A stretch of 64,000 bases of DNA, taken from assembly GCA_023512835.1 (NCBI GenBank), contig CM042084.1:15138403-15202402 (forward strand), given 5' to 3'. Of the stretch, positions 11,936 through 22,500 are shown in pieces; the stretch's first letter is position 1; each line of letters begins with the position of its first letter. The position numbers and the translations under genes were made by a program. The notes beneath the pieces were generated by a model, which saw only the letters and a list, made by a program, of their open reading frames with translations, was not told the DNA's origin and did not search any database. This DNA is from Taxillus chinensis (taxonomy: Eukaryota > Streptophyta > Magnoliopsida > Santalales > Loranthaceae).

Positions 11936-12252
11936 GGCTGATTTGGAAACTGCTTTAAAATTTGTGAGCTGCATCAATAATTTGCTGAGCTGATATCAAC
12001 AGCCAAATATGGCTTTAACTTTTGCTAACAGTTTAACTAATAGATTGGAGCTGATATTTAGTTAAATATTATTATTGCTATTGTTTTGGCTTGTAGATTA
12101 GAGATGCTCTTAGTTATTTATTTTATAGAGAAGAAACCCAAACTTCCAGCCCTGTAATCTCAGTCGCACGTCCCGGGGCAATGTGGCATCGATCGGCAGG
12201 AATGAATCCCACAATTTCTCGCAGGGGATTATTTCCAATTCTACCACTCCCA

Positions 12253-12472
12253 CGGCCCAACGCAGCGATGAAGATAAGTTAACTTCATAACTTAGGGGTT
12301 GTGATATTGGACCGAATTAGATGACTGGATTGGCATTCGGATATACGTGGCAGCTGATGTATCACTATGACATCAGGTGGACTAATATTTGGTTTAGTCC
12401 ATCGTGGCGCTCCAACGTGTCTGGGTTATAAAATGACCCTGCGTACCCTATGTCATTACGCGGTTAGGGTTT
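12253..12472 (+). promoter_or_regulatory. Promoter-like region: GGCCCA element, TATA box, telo-box
   Basis: GGCCCA (site II-like) near 12253, TTATAAAAT at 12426-12434 and TTAGGGTTT (reverse complement of the telo-box AAACCCTAA) at 12464-12472. This combination is known from plant ribosomal-protein and snoRNA gene promoters. A transcription start about 30 bp after the TATA box (near 12460) is inferred. No long ORF follows. Confidence 0.4.
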
Positions 12473-13050
12473 GGGAGGACACAACACAGATCTGCTCCTG
12501 CAATGTTGTGTGACCTAGATGTGGGCTCTTTCCCTCTTGGAACACGAAGGCAATTTTCTCTGTAATTACTACAATTTCGTTGTATAATTTCTTATACTTT
12601 TGGATTTGTTTGGGTGTTAGATTTAGTGAGAGTCCATTATAGAAAATTCATATTAGCTAACGTTTATGGCGTTTGTTTGATTTAATGAGAAATTTTTGTT
12701 TCTGAAGCGTGTTTCTCTTATATGTTCTTTTGTTTGATTTATTTGGTTTTTGTTGATAAATTTTGGAGATGGAGAAGGTTGGCCGTATGACCCTAAGGAA
12801 TCTCTTATTCGGCAAAGTCTGGGTGTGGTTGAAATAATATAAATGCTCCTTTTTTTGAAGAGTGAAATATTGTGTTACAATTTTCGTCGTTGGACTGAAA
12901 TAATTGTATTGTTATCTTTGAGGGTGTTGCAATGAGGAGATCCTAAAAAGGCGCACTGTGTTAGTTGGCGCATAATCATTTACCCTGAAATGTTGAAGGT
13001 TTGTTATTTTAGATGAAATAGGTTGTTATCATCATTGCCTCGAAGATCAG
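12460..13050 (+). other. Possible leader/intron of an unassigned plus-strand transcript
   Basis: Downstream of the promoter-like region the sequence becomes T-rich (intron-like) after about 12550, with alternating GC-richer blocks (12770-12830, 12930-12985). No protein-coding frame of useful length is present. A short C/D snoRNA-like pattern (ATGAGGA near 12932 and CTGA near 12986) is too weak to call. Confidence 0.25.
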
Positions 13051-13055
13051 TGCCT

Positions 13056-13137
13056 GAAGCTAAGCTGCCTTGAGTCGAGCAGAGGTCAGGCGCAGGAGTG
13101 TACTGACCTCAGCTCGACCCAAGTGCATCTTAGGTTC
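13056..13137 (+). ncRNA. Long imperfect RNA hairpin (candidate precursor or structured RNA)
   Basis: Arms 13056-13088 and 13104-13137 pair over 26 bp with a 15-nt loop: 82-88 with 104-110 (7 bp), 74-80 with 112-118 (7 bp), 69-72 with 120-123, 60-64 with 129-133 and 56-58 with 135-137 (last two or three digits of 13xxx). Only three 1x1 mismatches and one 4x5 internal loop interrupt it. A small second hairpin follows at about 13144-13173 (GTGCA ... TGCAC). Could be a miRNA-like precursor, an H/ACA-like RNA or a transposon relic; I recognise no known mature miRNA in it. The reverse strand would fold similarly, so the strand is inferred from the promoter-like region. Confidence 0.3.
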
Positions 13138-15010
13138 CTCATGGTGCAAGAAACGTTTCAAGAGCTTCTGCACAATGTCATAGGAGTGTTCCGCCCAGAG
13201 TATTGAAGGTTTGAAGCTTCTACACAATCATTTTGCAGATGCATATTTTTAATTCTGCAAAGGTAAAAATCATATCTTTGATTTATTAAAGATGCATAAA
13301 GGTTAGGAAGCCAGTGGGGCTTCAGTGAAGACACTACCTGTCATGGCTTTAGGAGATTTTGCTGATGCAATGTTAACAAGTTTTGTTAATTTTGAAATCA
13401 GTAGTTGGGCAATATTAATGGACTGATCGTGGTTATTGTTTTTGAAGTTTGTGTGACGTTTCATGCTGACTGGTGAGAATGAGCAGGGTTAGCGTTGCCG
13501 ATGTTGAAAGTTTGTTATTTTTCAATTCAGTAGTTGGCCAATATTAATGGGTCCTTCCTTCACTTCACTTGTGATATGACAATATAACTTCGCTTGCAAC
13601 TCCACTTGAAACTCTCTAAACTTGGTATTCGTATAAGCTGCTTGAAATTGTTTCTCTATACCATAATGTGTGACACAATTATACTGAGAGTTGAACGAAT
13701 GATAGTCAGCTTTACTTTCCTTCTCAATCTTATTTAGTAGAGCATTGTCATATTGTTCGACAAATTGCTTCAGAGATGTTTTTGAACTCACATAACCATC
13801 AAAAACCGCATTCATACTTTCACTCCGCTGCGTTGTTGACATCCCTGCAAAAAAGTATCTTTCAAATAGATAGGAACTCAACGCATTCGCTCAGCATACA
13901 ACCCTTTAAGCCATTCATTTCGCTGAAGACCATACGTCCGAATCATGTCTGTCCATCTATAATCAAACTTTTTTTGCTGAAACTTTCATAAACACATATT
14001 TTTAAGTCCCTTTTAATGTTTTTATACTCAGCACATCCGCTAAATTTTTCAGGAATCTTCTTTATTATATGCCAAAGGCACCACCGATGACGACTATGTG
14101 GGAATACAATCTCAATAGCATTTTGCATTGTTTTGCATTGGTCTGTGATTATAGCTGTTGGAGAACAGTTATCCATACACATCAACCAAGTTTCAAATAA
14201 CCATTTAAAAGTTCTTGTATCTTCATTGGATAACAATCCATAACCCAACAACACAGAATTGCCATGATGATTTACGCCCACAAAAGGAGCGAACGGCATA
14301 TCGTATTTATTTGTGAGGTAAGTTGTGTCGAAGGTAACAACATCTCAAAAAGCTTGAAATACTGCCCTACTCCTTGCATCAACCCAAAATACGTTTCTCA
14401 ATCTATTATCATCATCCAAGTCGATTGCATAAAAAAACCACTATCTTTTTCCTGCATTTGAGTAAAGTAATCTTGGAGGGCTGCACCATCTCCCTTTTCA
14501 ACTCTCAATTGCCTTTCTTTACTAATATAATTCCGACAGTCCCTTTCACCAAAACATAAATTTTCAGCACCCCCTGCTTCAACAACTAAAGACTGGAAAT
14601 TCTTGTTCATTCGTATTCCTGCTCGATCATTTAGATCCAATCTTCTCTTCACGTGTGGATCTAACCTTTTATTACATCTCATATACCTTGTTTTTGTAGG
14701 TATTAACGAATGATTATGTTCAACAGAAGCACTTTGCAATATATATTTGCCACTAGATTGTAAAACTACATTTATCCTAGCTTTACAATTTGTTTTCATT
14801 GAAAGTCTAGGGTTCAGTGGAGTCTTCGGTGTTTTTCTCCCCATCCGTGATTTATAACAAGCATATGTGCACCATCTCTTGACTCCATTATCTCCACATT
14901 TACTGTCTCTTTTCATCACACCAAAACTTTTTTGCCTTCCATAGTTTCTATAATACCCATAACATTCATCTAAATTGTCGAATTCCTTACCAACCTCAAT
15001 TTCCTCAACC

Positions 15011-15015
15011 ACATC
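15011..15015. repeat. Target-site duplication ACATC, left copy
   Basis: Identical to 17287-17291, directly abutting the solo LTR. Confidence 0.95.
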
Positions 15016-17286
15016 TGTCACGCCCCCGAATTCCAGGGAACCCGGAACCGGGTACATGACTTCCCCTTGCCTGCACCCGAAAGGTCAAGGGGTTGGTGAC
15101 TAGCACCAAAAGAGACTACACCGCGGGTCTTGTCTCAAATATGCAACCCTGTATGGTCATACATCAAGGGTAATCCTGTACTTTCCCATACATCATCATG
15201 CATACAATAAGCCAAACAATCATACGGACATCGCATCACCAACGGTATGCAAATATAATCGTCCACCGGACTCATGTCCGGGATACAAACATAATACAAT
15301 ACACAATACGAATACAGGATACGTAATACGATCTGCATCATACATCAGAGTAGTGGGCACGTCCTCTTGGAAGAAAGTCCTCCACTAGTCTCGGGTCACA
15401 CCTGAAAAAGGTAAACAACAAGTAGGGGTGAGCGACAAGCTCGGTAGGTGACCCCGACACTCCACATCATGCAAACATACAAGTCTATACTACATGCTCG
15501 TGTACTCGTGCACCGTGTAGTAGTGCACAATCATCGGGACTCGGCCCGCAAACAAACATCAGGACAACTTGTCCACGATCCTCCATGGGATCCCAACTCA
15601 GGGCACTCGGCCCTAGCTCCACGAGCTCAACGGCTCAACTCGGGCCTTAGCTTGTCCACGCCGCAATATGCCCGGCCACAGTCGCCACACAGGCCTGCCA
15701 TCGGTGCATATGCCTGCCATGTCAACCACATAGCACCATCGGTGCATCACGGTGAGAACCCAAACAAGTCACGGAGTCCATGCCCCAATACCTCACACCA
15801 ACATACTAACATTAGTATGGCATGTCATGCTCAACATTTCCTTTGGAAGCCGTAGCGGTCTTCCCAAGTAAATCCTCAACCCTTGATTTATGAAGGAAGT
15901 ACCCATAGCGCCTATTTTCTTGAAATCAAAAGTCCCGGCATTGGGTTCCCATAGCATAAATAAGATAATCTGATTTTTGGGGATTTTTCTGAGATGTCTA
16001 ACCCCACTTTCCAAAAATTCACCACTACGAACTTTTGGGTTTTTCCGAAATTTTACACTAAAACCCAATTTTCACATTTTGAACTAGTGGGAATTAATTT
16101 TTCTAGTATTTTTCTTTGAATCCAAATGGGGGGTATTTCGTTATTTACATTGTAACTTAAGTACAATACTTAAAATGTGTAGATGGGTATAGGTTGCAAT
16201 GTAAATAGGTCCAGTCCAGTCAATCTGTATTTCGAATCGCCAGTGAAACTACATTTTCGAATTTGCATTTCGAATCTGATTTTCGAATCTCGTTTGACGC
16301 GCCTTCGACCCTCGAACCTACACTCGAACTACCTTCGAAAACTACCTTGAAGTACCCATGAACCGCCTTGAAACTCCCCTTCGAAGTACCTTCGAACCTT
16401 GAAACGACACTCGAAAATTTCACATCCGACACTTGAAATTACACTACATCGAACCTACCTTCGAACCTTCGAACCTTCGAACCTTCGAAACTGCACATTC
16501 GAAATTTTCAATTTCCAATCGATCTCATCAGGTGTTTTCTACCATTCACGACGATTCTGTTCATCATCGTTTTTCACCTGTTTCTCATCTGGATTCAACC
16601 CGGAATCTCATAAAACTCATACCTAATACTATATATTAGGTTTTAATTCACGTCTTACCCCTCAAAACGCATTTAAATACAAGATTCAACCAAAAATTGG
16701 TTTTTCCCCAAATTCTAGGGTTCAACACGAATTTGCATGATTTCATCAAATTCTTACATGTTAATCCAGGAAAAAAGCAAGAAAAGGGTGAAGAATCAGT
16801 GGAACACCTACCTGGAATGATTCTTGATGCTTGAACGAGCTCAAAACGCCCCAAATCGCCAAGGCCTCCAAGCTTCCTTCTCTCTTTCTCTCTCTAAGCT
16901 CTCCAACGCAGAGAAATGCTAAAACGTAACGTGGAAGCTCTCTTTCCCCTATTTATATTTTTACCAGTCAACTGACCTAGTCAACCATTGACCCAGTCAA
17001 TAATTAACCTCCGAGGTCCCGAACTCCAAATTGAGTCAAACTACAGTCAAAACGCTCGAAATGACGAGCACAATACTACACAGATATTAGTACACCCAAA
17101 TGACCGCTCAAACGCAAAGTCAACCAATAGACCCCGAAAAGTCAACAATCGGGTCAAACGGGCCCCGACTGGAATCGGGCCCAAGTACAGTCAAAATGCT
17201 CACATCGACGGCTACACTACCGTCCTGATAGTTACATTCCCATAGAATGACTATCTCTCAAGACTACCCAAATACGAGTCTTTACA
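15016..17286 (-). mobile_element. Solo LTR of the E1 chromovirus family, inserted in the FAR1-like gene
   Basis: 2,271 bp, starting TGTAAAGACTCG and ending GGGGGCGTGACA on the minus strand, matching the LTRs at 21425-23682 and 29200-31458 in reverse orientation. It is flanked by the perfect 5-bp duplication ACATC (15011-15015 and 17287-17291). No internal domain remains, so it arose by LTR-LTR recombination. ORFs inside it are incidental. Confidence 0.97.
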
Positions 17287-17291
17287 ACATC
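17287..17291. repeat. Target-site duplication ACATC, right copy
   Basis: Identical to 15011-15015. Confidence 0.95.
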
Positions 17292-17489
17292 ATCACCATC
17301 ACTTACTGCAATCTCATTACCAGCAATATTACATATTGTGTCATCTTCCATATTAAGCATTTCATCTATTGCAACCATGGCCTACAAATATAATAGCAAT
17401 TACAATGATAAAACCAACACCAACAACATACAAAATAATAAATGGCCATATATATATGCAGTTTATAAACTTCACCCAATTTTATAGAC

Positions 17490-17770
17490 ATTAAATTCTT
17501 TTACTAACGACATAGCAAGATCCGGTAGTTTTATCCAATTTTTAAACTAACGACATAAGAATTAATGCAGTTCTATCCTTCTTATTTAGTTTTAAACGTG
17601 CACACTTTTTAAACCAACGACATATCAATTAATGCACTTTTATCCTTAATAATTATTTGTAAACCATAGCAATTAATGCACTTTTATCCTTCATAATTAT
17701 TTGTAAACATGTGCAATTTATAAACCAATGACATAGAAATTAATGTACTTTTATCTTGCATTAATTATCC
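17490..17770 (+). repeat. Degenerate tandem repeat of about 60 bp
   Basis: Blocks of the form AACNNACGACATA, AATTAATGCACTTTTATCCTT and a TAATTATTTGTAAAC spacer recur about four to five times upstream of the FAR1-like start codon. Confidence 0.7.
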
Positions 17771-18395
17771 AAAATAATCAATAACCAAGCAATAAATATT
17801 TTCGAAATAAATCTTCTCGAACGGATGAATGTCCTTATGAAGTGTCAAGTGACAAATAAAAACACATCGATTGAAAGAAATTGATACATAATTAAAATCA
17901 TAAAATCAAGGGATTCACTAATGATCAAGTCGAAATTGCTTTCTGTGTTGCAGTTTTGGAATTGCTTTCTATGTTGCAGATTCAGGGAAAATGGAGCCTC
18001 AAAAAAGGAGAGCGGGAAGAGCGGGAAAGGGAAAAGTGAGAGCGGGATCCGAAAATAATGTCTTCGATTATATTTTCTATCCCTGCCACGTCGGATTAAT
18101 ATTTTCATCCCTGCCACGATCGACTGCCACCATGTTGTCACACGTCATCGGCCACATAGATCCGGCTCTGAATCCGGTGAATTAATCCGACTCAAAATAA
18201 TTATTGATAACTTAGTATTGGCATCGGCTTACTCGACCCAATATTTAAATTTGATGAAAAAAAATTACTTTTTCATAATTTAGATGATGCTAAATCTTTA
18301 GCATTGGATGCATCAAAACGCCAAATCCTTTTTCTCTCTCTCTCTCCTGCCCAATGTCGACACCCCCTCTCCCAACAATTCGTCGATCCCACCCC
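17771..18395. other. Non-coding DNA upstream of the FAR1-like gene
   Basis: AT-rich to mixed sequence with no supported gene. A CT-rich run (TTTCTCTCTCTCTCTCC) lies near 18330-18348. Confidence 0.5.
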
Positions 18396-18625
18396 CCCCT
18401 CCTCCCCCCGGCAACGTCAACCCCATCCCGTCCCTCCCCCGACGACGTTGAACCCCCCCCCCCCCCCCCCCCAACCAGACATCGACCCCATCCCTTCCCT
18501 CCACCTGTGCCGTCGATCCACCCCTCCGCCTGCACCGTCGACCCCATGCCCTCCCTCCCCGGGCGACATTGACCCCCCCAACCAAACATCAACCCCATCA
18601 CCTCCCTCCCCCGGCGACGTTGATC
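18395..18625 (+). repeat. C-rich low-complexity minisatellite-like tract
   Basis: Degenerate units built from GGCGACGTTGACCCC and CATCCCNTCCCTCCCC, including a run of C near 18449-18471. It creates long spurious open frames on both strands (Pro-rich or Gly-rich), which I do not regard as genes. Confidence 0.7.
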
Positions 18626-19464
18626 AGGCCTTTTGGTCATATTCTTCCATGTCCAAACTAGCTGATTTAGGGATTTCACCCATAATTGTGGCTGTGTACT
18701 CTGTCAGTCTGAAATAGCGAAACCCATTAGCTGGAGAAGTTAACTTGGCTACAGTCAGTTCCTAGGGGTCTCTACTCTAGTTAGTAAAATTATATGCAGC
18801 TGCTATGAAGCAGCTAGATCATGTAGTCAGATACTGATACGCCAGAGGGTTTAGGCACAATGAGAGGCAGGTTTTCAATTGAACAGAATGCATGAAGAAG
18901 AAGTAGAAGCCTTGATACATGAACAGAATGCATGAAGAGCACGAGCCCACCTTGTACACAAGTAAATAGAGGAGGTCTAGATAAGTTGACAGGATGTCTG
19001 TGCAATTGAAGTCCATCCATTCAATCAAGAATACGATAAAAGGAGCAAAAGGGCTATAAGATAACCTCATCTGGATACAATCACAACTGCAACTTCTGGA
19101 AATGGAAGCTACCCTGCAAAATCCAACAAAAACACAAATCTCCAAACCAGGTGTAAAATTATAAATTACCCAAGTGCAGATATACAATAAATTTCAAGAA
19201 TGCTTATCATAGCTAAACACAAAATTCTATAACTATCTATATACAAAATATACTCAACTGCGACCCACCCAACATCCCGCGCGCGCAAAAAAAAAAAGGT
19301 AACAACTTTCAACTAAAAGTACAAAATAAGATTTGAGATTTTAGAGGGACTGAAAGGAGCTTGCAGGCGATTGGTATGATTTATATCCGCTTCCAGAGAC
19401 TTGACTGATTCCCTGAAAGAGGATCTATTGGACTGCTTCTGCCACATCTGGGTTTCTCGCCTGA
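18626..19464. other. Non-coding stretch, no gene seen
   Basis: Mixed composition. A short direct repeat GAACAGAATGCATGAAGA occurs near 18883 and 18921. Nothing else is supported. Confidence 0.5.
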
Positions 19465-19516
<52 letters not shown>

Positions 19517-19536
19517 AGAGAGAGAGAGAGAGAGAG
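19465..19536 (+). repeat. Compound microsatellite (AC)n(AT)n(AG)n
   Basis: Consecutive AC, AT and AG dinucleotide runs with an AAAG junction near 19512-19515. Confidence 0.98.
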
Positions 19537-19914
19537 GCAAGAACGTGAAATAGAAAGTAAAATTCTTGAACCCAAGTGGTGAGAATAGAGCTACATAGAT
19601 CGATTTTTCCCTTTATCTTTTTTCTTTTTCCCTAGACCTCTGTTGTTTTGAACCCAAGTCGTTGAATTTCTGGGTGTTTGAAACAAAATGGTTGCTTAGC
19701 TCTGAAACCATTCCCAGTTTAAGCAAACGAAGGTCCAAGTAATTCCTCATCCGTTTGATGTTTCCTTCCTGTCGTGCCTTCCTTTCTTCCTAAACCTGCA
19801 ATTTTGGATGCCATTAATGTTTTGACTTGTAAGTCTCCTTCGCTTCATTGCTTGTGTTGTTTGAAGTCTCGCCGATCTTCTTCTGTCATTTTCGGAGAGA
19901 AGAAATGGTGTTTC

Positions 19915-20130
19915 GGCAAGCAATCCCCCCCCTCCCCCCCTCTCCCCACCCGGCAAGCAATCCCCCCCCCCCCCCCCCTCTTCTCTCCCTGCCCGGCAAC
20001 CCATCCCCCCCCCTCTCCCCGCCTGGCGATCCATCCCCGACCTCCGTCCAGTGACCCCCATCTGCCCCCCACGGCCCGCCCGGCAACATCAATCCATCCC
20101 CCTCCAGCCCGGCGACGATCCATCCACCCG
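19915..20130 (+). repeat. C-rich low-complexity tract
   Basis: Units of CCCGGCAAC/GCAATCC followed by C runs and CTCCCC; long C run near 19963-19978. Similar in style to the tract at 18395-18625. Open frames here are artefacts of composition. Confidence 0.7.
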
Positions 20131-20159
20131 TTTTGCGCGAACGCGAGGCTTTGATGATG

Positions 20160-20790
20160 CTACGGGACCTCGCCAAATTTGGCGAGAATGATAATATTAC
20201 TGTAGCTCAAAGTTACGGATTTAACTTTTGATATGCCAATGCTGCAGTTTTTTACTTTCACCGAACATGATGTTCGATGATACCGCTGCCGCCTGCCGGT
20301 GCTCTTTTGTTTACTTTTGATGCCCCTGTTTTCTGTACTCAAGTACAGAAAACACTCATATTTTTGTTTGACACTCATTTTTACTTTTTGTTTTCCGAAA
20401 CAAGTTATTTTTTATTACCGAAAAATGAAAACACATTTAGGCTGTTTTCATTTTGCTGTACTCTGTACTCAAGTGTTTTTCGATGAATGCCGCTGCACGC
20501 TGCCCCCACTCGGCTAACCCTGCGCAGCGGCATGCTCCCTGCGCACGCGATCCAATCCCCCCCGGTACAATCCCCTCCCCGCGCACTCGACCCCCCCCCC
20601 GGTGCGATCTCCTCCCCAGCTCGCGCGCGATCCGCGGCATCTCTTGGCCTCCACTGGCATCCCCCGTGCGCGGCATCCTGGCCTCCCCCAGCGCGATCTA
20701 CGAGCAATCCGGCTGCAATGCCCCCACGTCACTGCGACGCCCTCCCGCTACACGACCTCCACGCCGGCTACACGACCTCAACAAAAAAAA
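20160..20790. other. Non-coding stretch with palindrome and GC-rich block
   Basis: Contains the palindrome at 20327-20354, a partial direct repeat of a TTCGATGA..CCGCTGC block (about 20270 and 20480), and a GC-rich block at 20500-20770 with several spurious overlapping frames on both strands. Confidence 0.4.
20327..20354. repeat. Perfect 12-bp palindrome with 4-nt loop
   Basis: Arms TGTTTTCTGTAC (20327-20338) and GTACAGAAAACA (20343-20354) are exact reverse complements around the loop TCAA. TGTACTCAAGTG-like sequence recurs near 20463. Confidence 0.9.
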
Positions 20791-21190
20791 AAACTAAAAC
20801 AAAAACGAAAAACCGTGACCAAACAATAATTCATTCTCAATTTAACAAAAAAATAATTTTTAAAATCGGTTTTTGAAAACAAAAAATGGAAACCGTAACC
20901 AAACATAACATATATATTTGTACGGTGTTTATCGGACGAAGCATCCTTTATTTTTTATATTTATTAAATTGCATATAAAATATTTTTCTTACCTTTTACT
21001 TTCCTATAACTTTAATATTTATTTAATATTAAATTATAAAAAATTATTATTAAATAAACAAATAATATAAAATATTATTTTAATCATATATATAGTAAGT
21101 TAAAAAATCCATTATAATATATGTTTATATATGAAAGTAAAAAGTTATTTAAATTTATAAAATTAAAAAATATTTGTGGAAAGCAATTGT
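20791..21190. other. AT-rich non-coding DNA
   Basis: Very AT-rich. AACCGTGACCAAACA and AACCGTAACCAAACA occur near 20810 and 20892 in the same orientation and may mark a small AT-rich insertion. No gene. Confidence 0.4.
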
Positions 21191-21424
21191 GACCAGGAAT
21201 GTCAATTTGCTCCCTGCGGGGATCTGATCCGCCCCACCCTAAATGGGGTGGATTTTTTAAAAATTTAACGGGACATGAGGCTGGGCGAATATATTTTGCT
21301 CCGCCGGAATACGGGACAGGGACAGGGCAAGCATCCCCCATCCCGTCTACCCACCCCAGGGGTATTCCTCGTCACCACCTAGCCAGTCCCCACATGCCCA
21401 ACCGCACCTGTGCCCCACCAGACC
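21190..21424. repeat. GC-rich dispersed-repeat-like segment that was the target of E1
   Basis: The sequence (GCGGGGATCTGATCCGCCCC, ACGGGACAGGGACAGGGC and so on) has the look of a common plant GC-rich repeat. It continues after E1 at 31464-31540, so E1 inserted into it with target duplication AGACC. No family name can be assigned. Confidence 0.4.
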
Positions 21425-21742
21425 TGTAAAGACTCGTATTTGGGTAGTTTTGAGAGATAGTCATTCTATGGGAATGTAACTATCAGGACGGTAGTGTAGC
21501 CGTCAATGCGAGCATTTTGACTGTACTTGGGCCCAATTTCGAGTCGGGGCCCCGTTTGACCCGATTGTTGACTTTTTGGGGTTTATTGGTTGACTTTGCG
21601 TTTGAGCAGTCATTTGAGTGTGATAATATCTGAACAATGTTGTGCTCGTTATTTCGAGCGTTTTGACAGTAATTTGACTCAATTTGGAGTTCGTGACCTC
21701 GGGAGGTCAATTATTGCGTTCGGGTCAATTATTGCTGGGAGG

Positions 21743-21770
21743 CCAATTATTGGCAACGGTATATATATAT
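21743..21770 (+). promoter_or_regulatory. E1 LTR core-promoter candidate (CCAAT and TATA)
   Basis: CCAATTATTGG at 21743-21753 (CAAT box on both strands) followed by a TATATATATA run at 21761-21770. The same arrangement is in the 3' LTR near 29519-29546. A start site a little downstream is inferred. Confidence 0.4.
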
Positions 21771-22225
21771 AATTAAGAACTGCCTTATCTCTTTAATTTT
21801 CCAATTATTGGTGCGTGCGTTGGAGAGCTTAGAGAGAGAAAGAGAGAAGGAAGCTTGGAGGCCTTGGCGATTTGGGGCGTTTTGAGCTCGTTCAAGCATC
21901 AAAAATCATTCCAGGTAGGTGTTCCCTTGATTCTTCACCCTTTTCTTGCTGTTTTTTTGGATTAACATGTAAGAATTTGATGAAATCATGCAAATTCGTG
22001 TTGAACCCTAGAAATTGGGGAAAAACCAATTTTGGGTTGAATCTTGTATTTAAATGCGTTCTGAGGGGTAAGACGTGATTTAAAACCTAATATATAGTAT
22101 TAGGTATGAGTTTTATGAGATTCCGGGTTGAATCCAGACGAGAAACAGTGAAAAACGATGATGAACAAGAATCGTCGTGAACTGGGTAGAGAAACGGCCG
22201 ATGAGATCGACTGGAAATTGAAAAT

Positions 22226-22500
22226 TTCGAATGTGCGATTTCGAAGGTTCGAAGGTTCGAAGGTTCGAAGGTAGGTTCGATGTAGTGTAATTTCAAGTGT
22301 CGGATGTGAAATTTTCGAGTGTCGTTTCGAAGGTTCGAAGGTACTTCGAAGGGGAGTTTCAAGGCGGTTCATGGGTACTTCGAAGGTAGTTTTCGAAGGT
22401 AGTTCGAGTGTAGGTTCGAGGGTCGAAGGCAGTTCGAAAAGAGATTCGAAAATCTGATTCGAAATGCAAATTCGAAAATGTAGTTTCACCGGATTCGAAA
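22226..22500 (+). repeat. TTCGAA-rich array in the E1 LTR
   Basis: About fifteen TTCGAA hexamers in 275 bp, including a perfect 8-bp tandem TTCGAAGG. The motif GAAGGTTC (fits nGAAnnTTCn) occurs at 22243, 22251, 22259 and 22329. Conserved at 29999-30275 in the 3' LTR and about 16240-16510 in the solo LTR. Confidence 0.9.

Larger units (their letters stand above)
13522..17378 (-). pseudogene. FAR1/FHY3-related (FRS-like) gene, disrupted by a solo LTR and truncated
   Basis: Minus-strand start ATG at 17376-17378 gives a short acidic N-terminus ending ..VSDGDD. After the solo LTR (15016-17286) the frame resumes as VVEEIEVGKEFDNLDECYGY, the FAR1 DNA-binding domain, with CTYACYKS and EHNHSL zinc-ligand motifs. 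The MULE-type transposase domain follows ([42 protein letters not shown]), then TTQRSESMNAVFDGYV. Defects: frameshifts in homopolymers at 14431-14437, 13969-13975 and 13849-13854; TGA at 14345-14347 and 13878-13880; loss of the C-terminal SWIM zinc finger after 13522. Removing the LTR plus one target duplication restores the frame at that junction. FHY3/FAR1 members are transposase-derived transcription factors; this copy could be a gene or a MULE relic. Confidence 0.85.

Noticed and set aside
12932..12990. C/D snoRNA (ATGAGGA ... CTGA)
   Set aside because: Box C has a mismatch, the terminal stem is weak and no rRNA guide could be recognised.
15448..15855. 135-codon plus-strand frame inside the solo LTR
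   Set aside because: Antisense to a Gypsy LTR; the same frame is broken in the two other LTR copies.
18290..18717. Long open frames (Pro-rich and Gly-rich) on both strands in C-rich DNA
   Set aside because: They come from low-complexity sequence, overlap in several frames and match no domain.
19747..20176. Overlapping open frames around the second C-rich tract
   Set aside because: Compositional artefact; no start context or motif.
22241..22275. GGTTCGAAGG resembles a tRNA box B
   Set aside because: It is part of an 8-bp tandem repeat, with no box A or cloverleaf around it.
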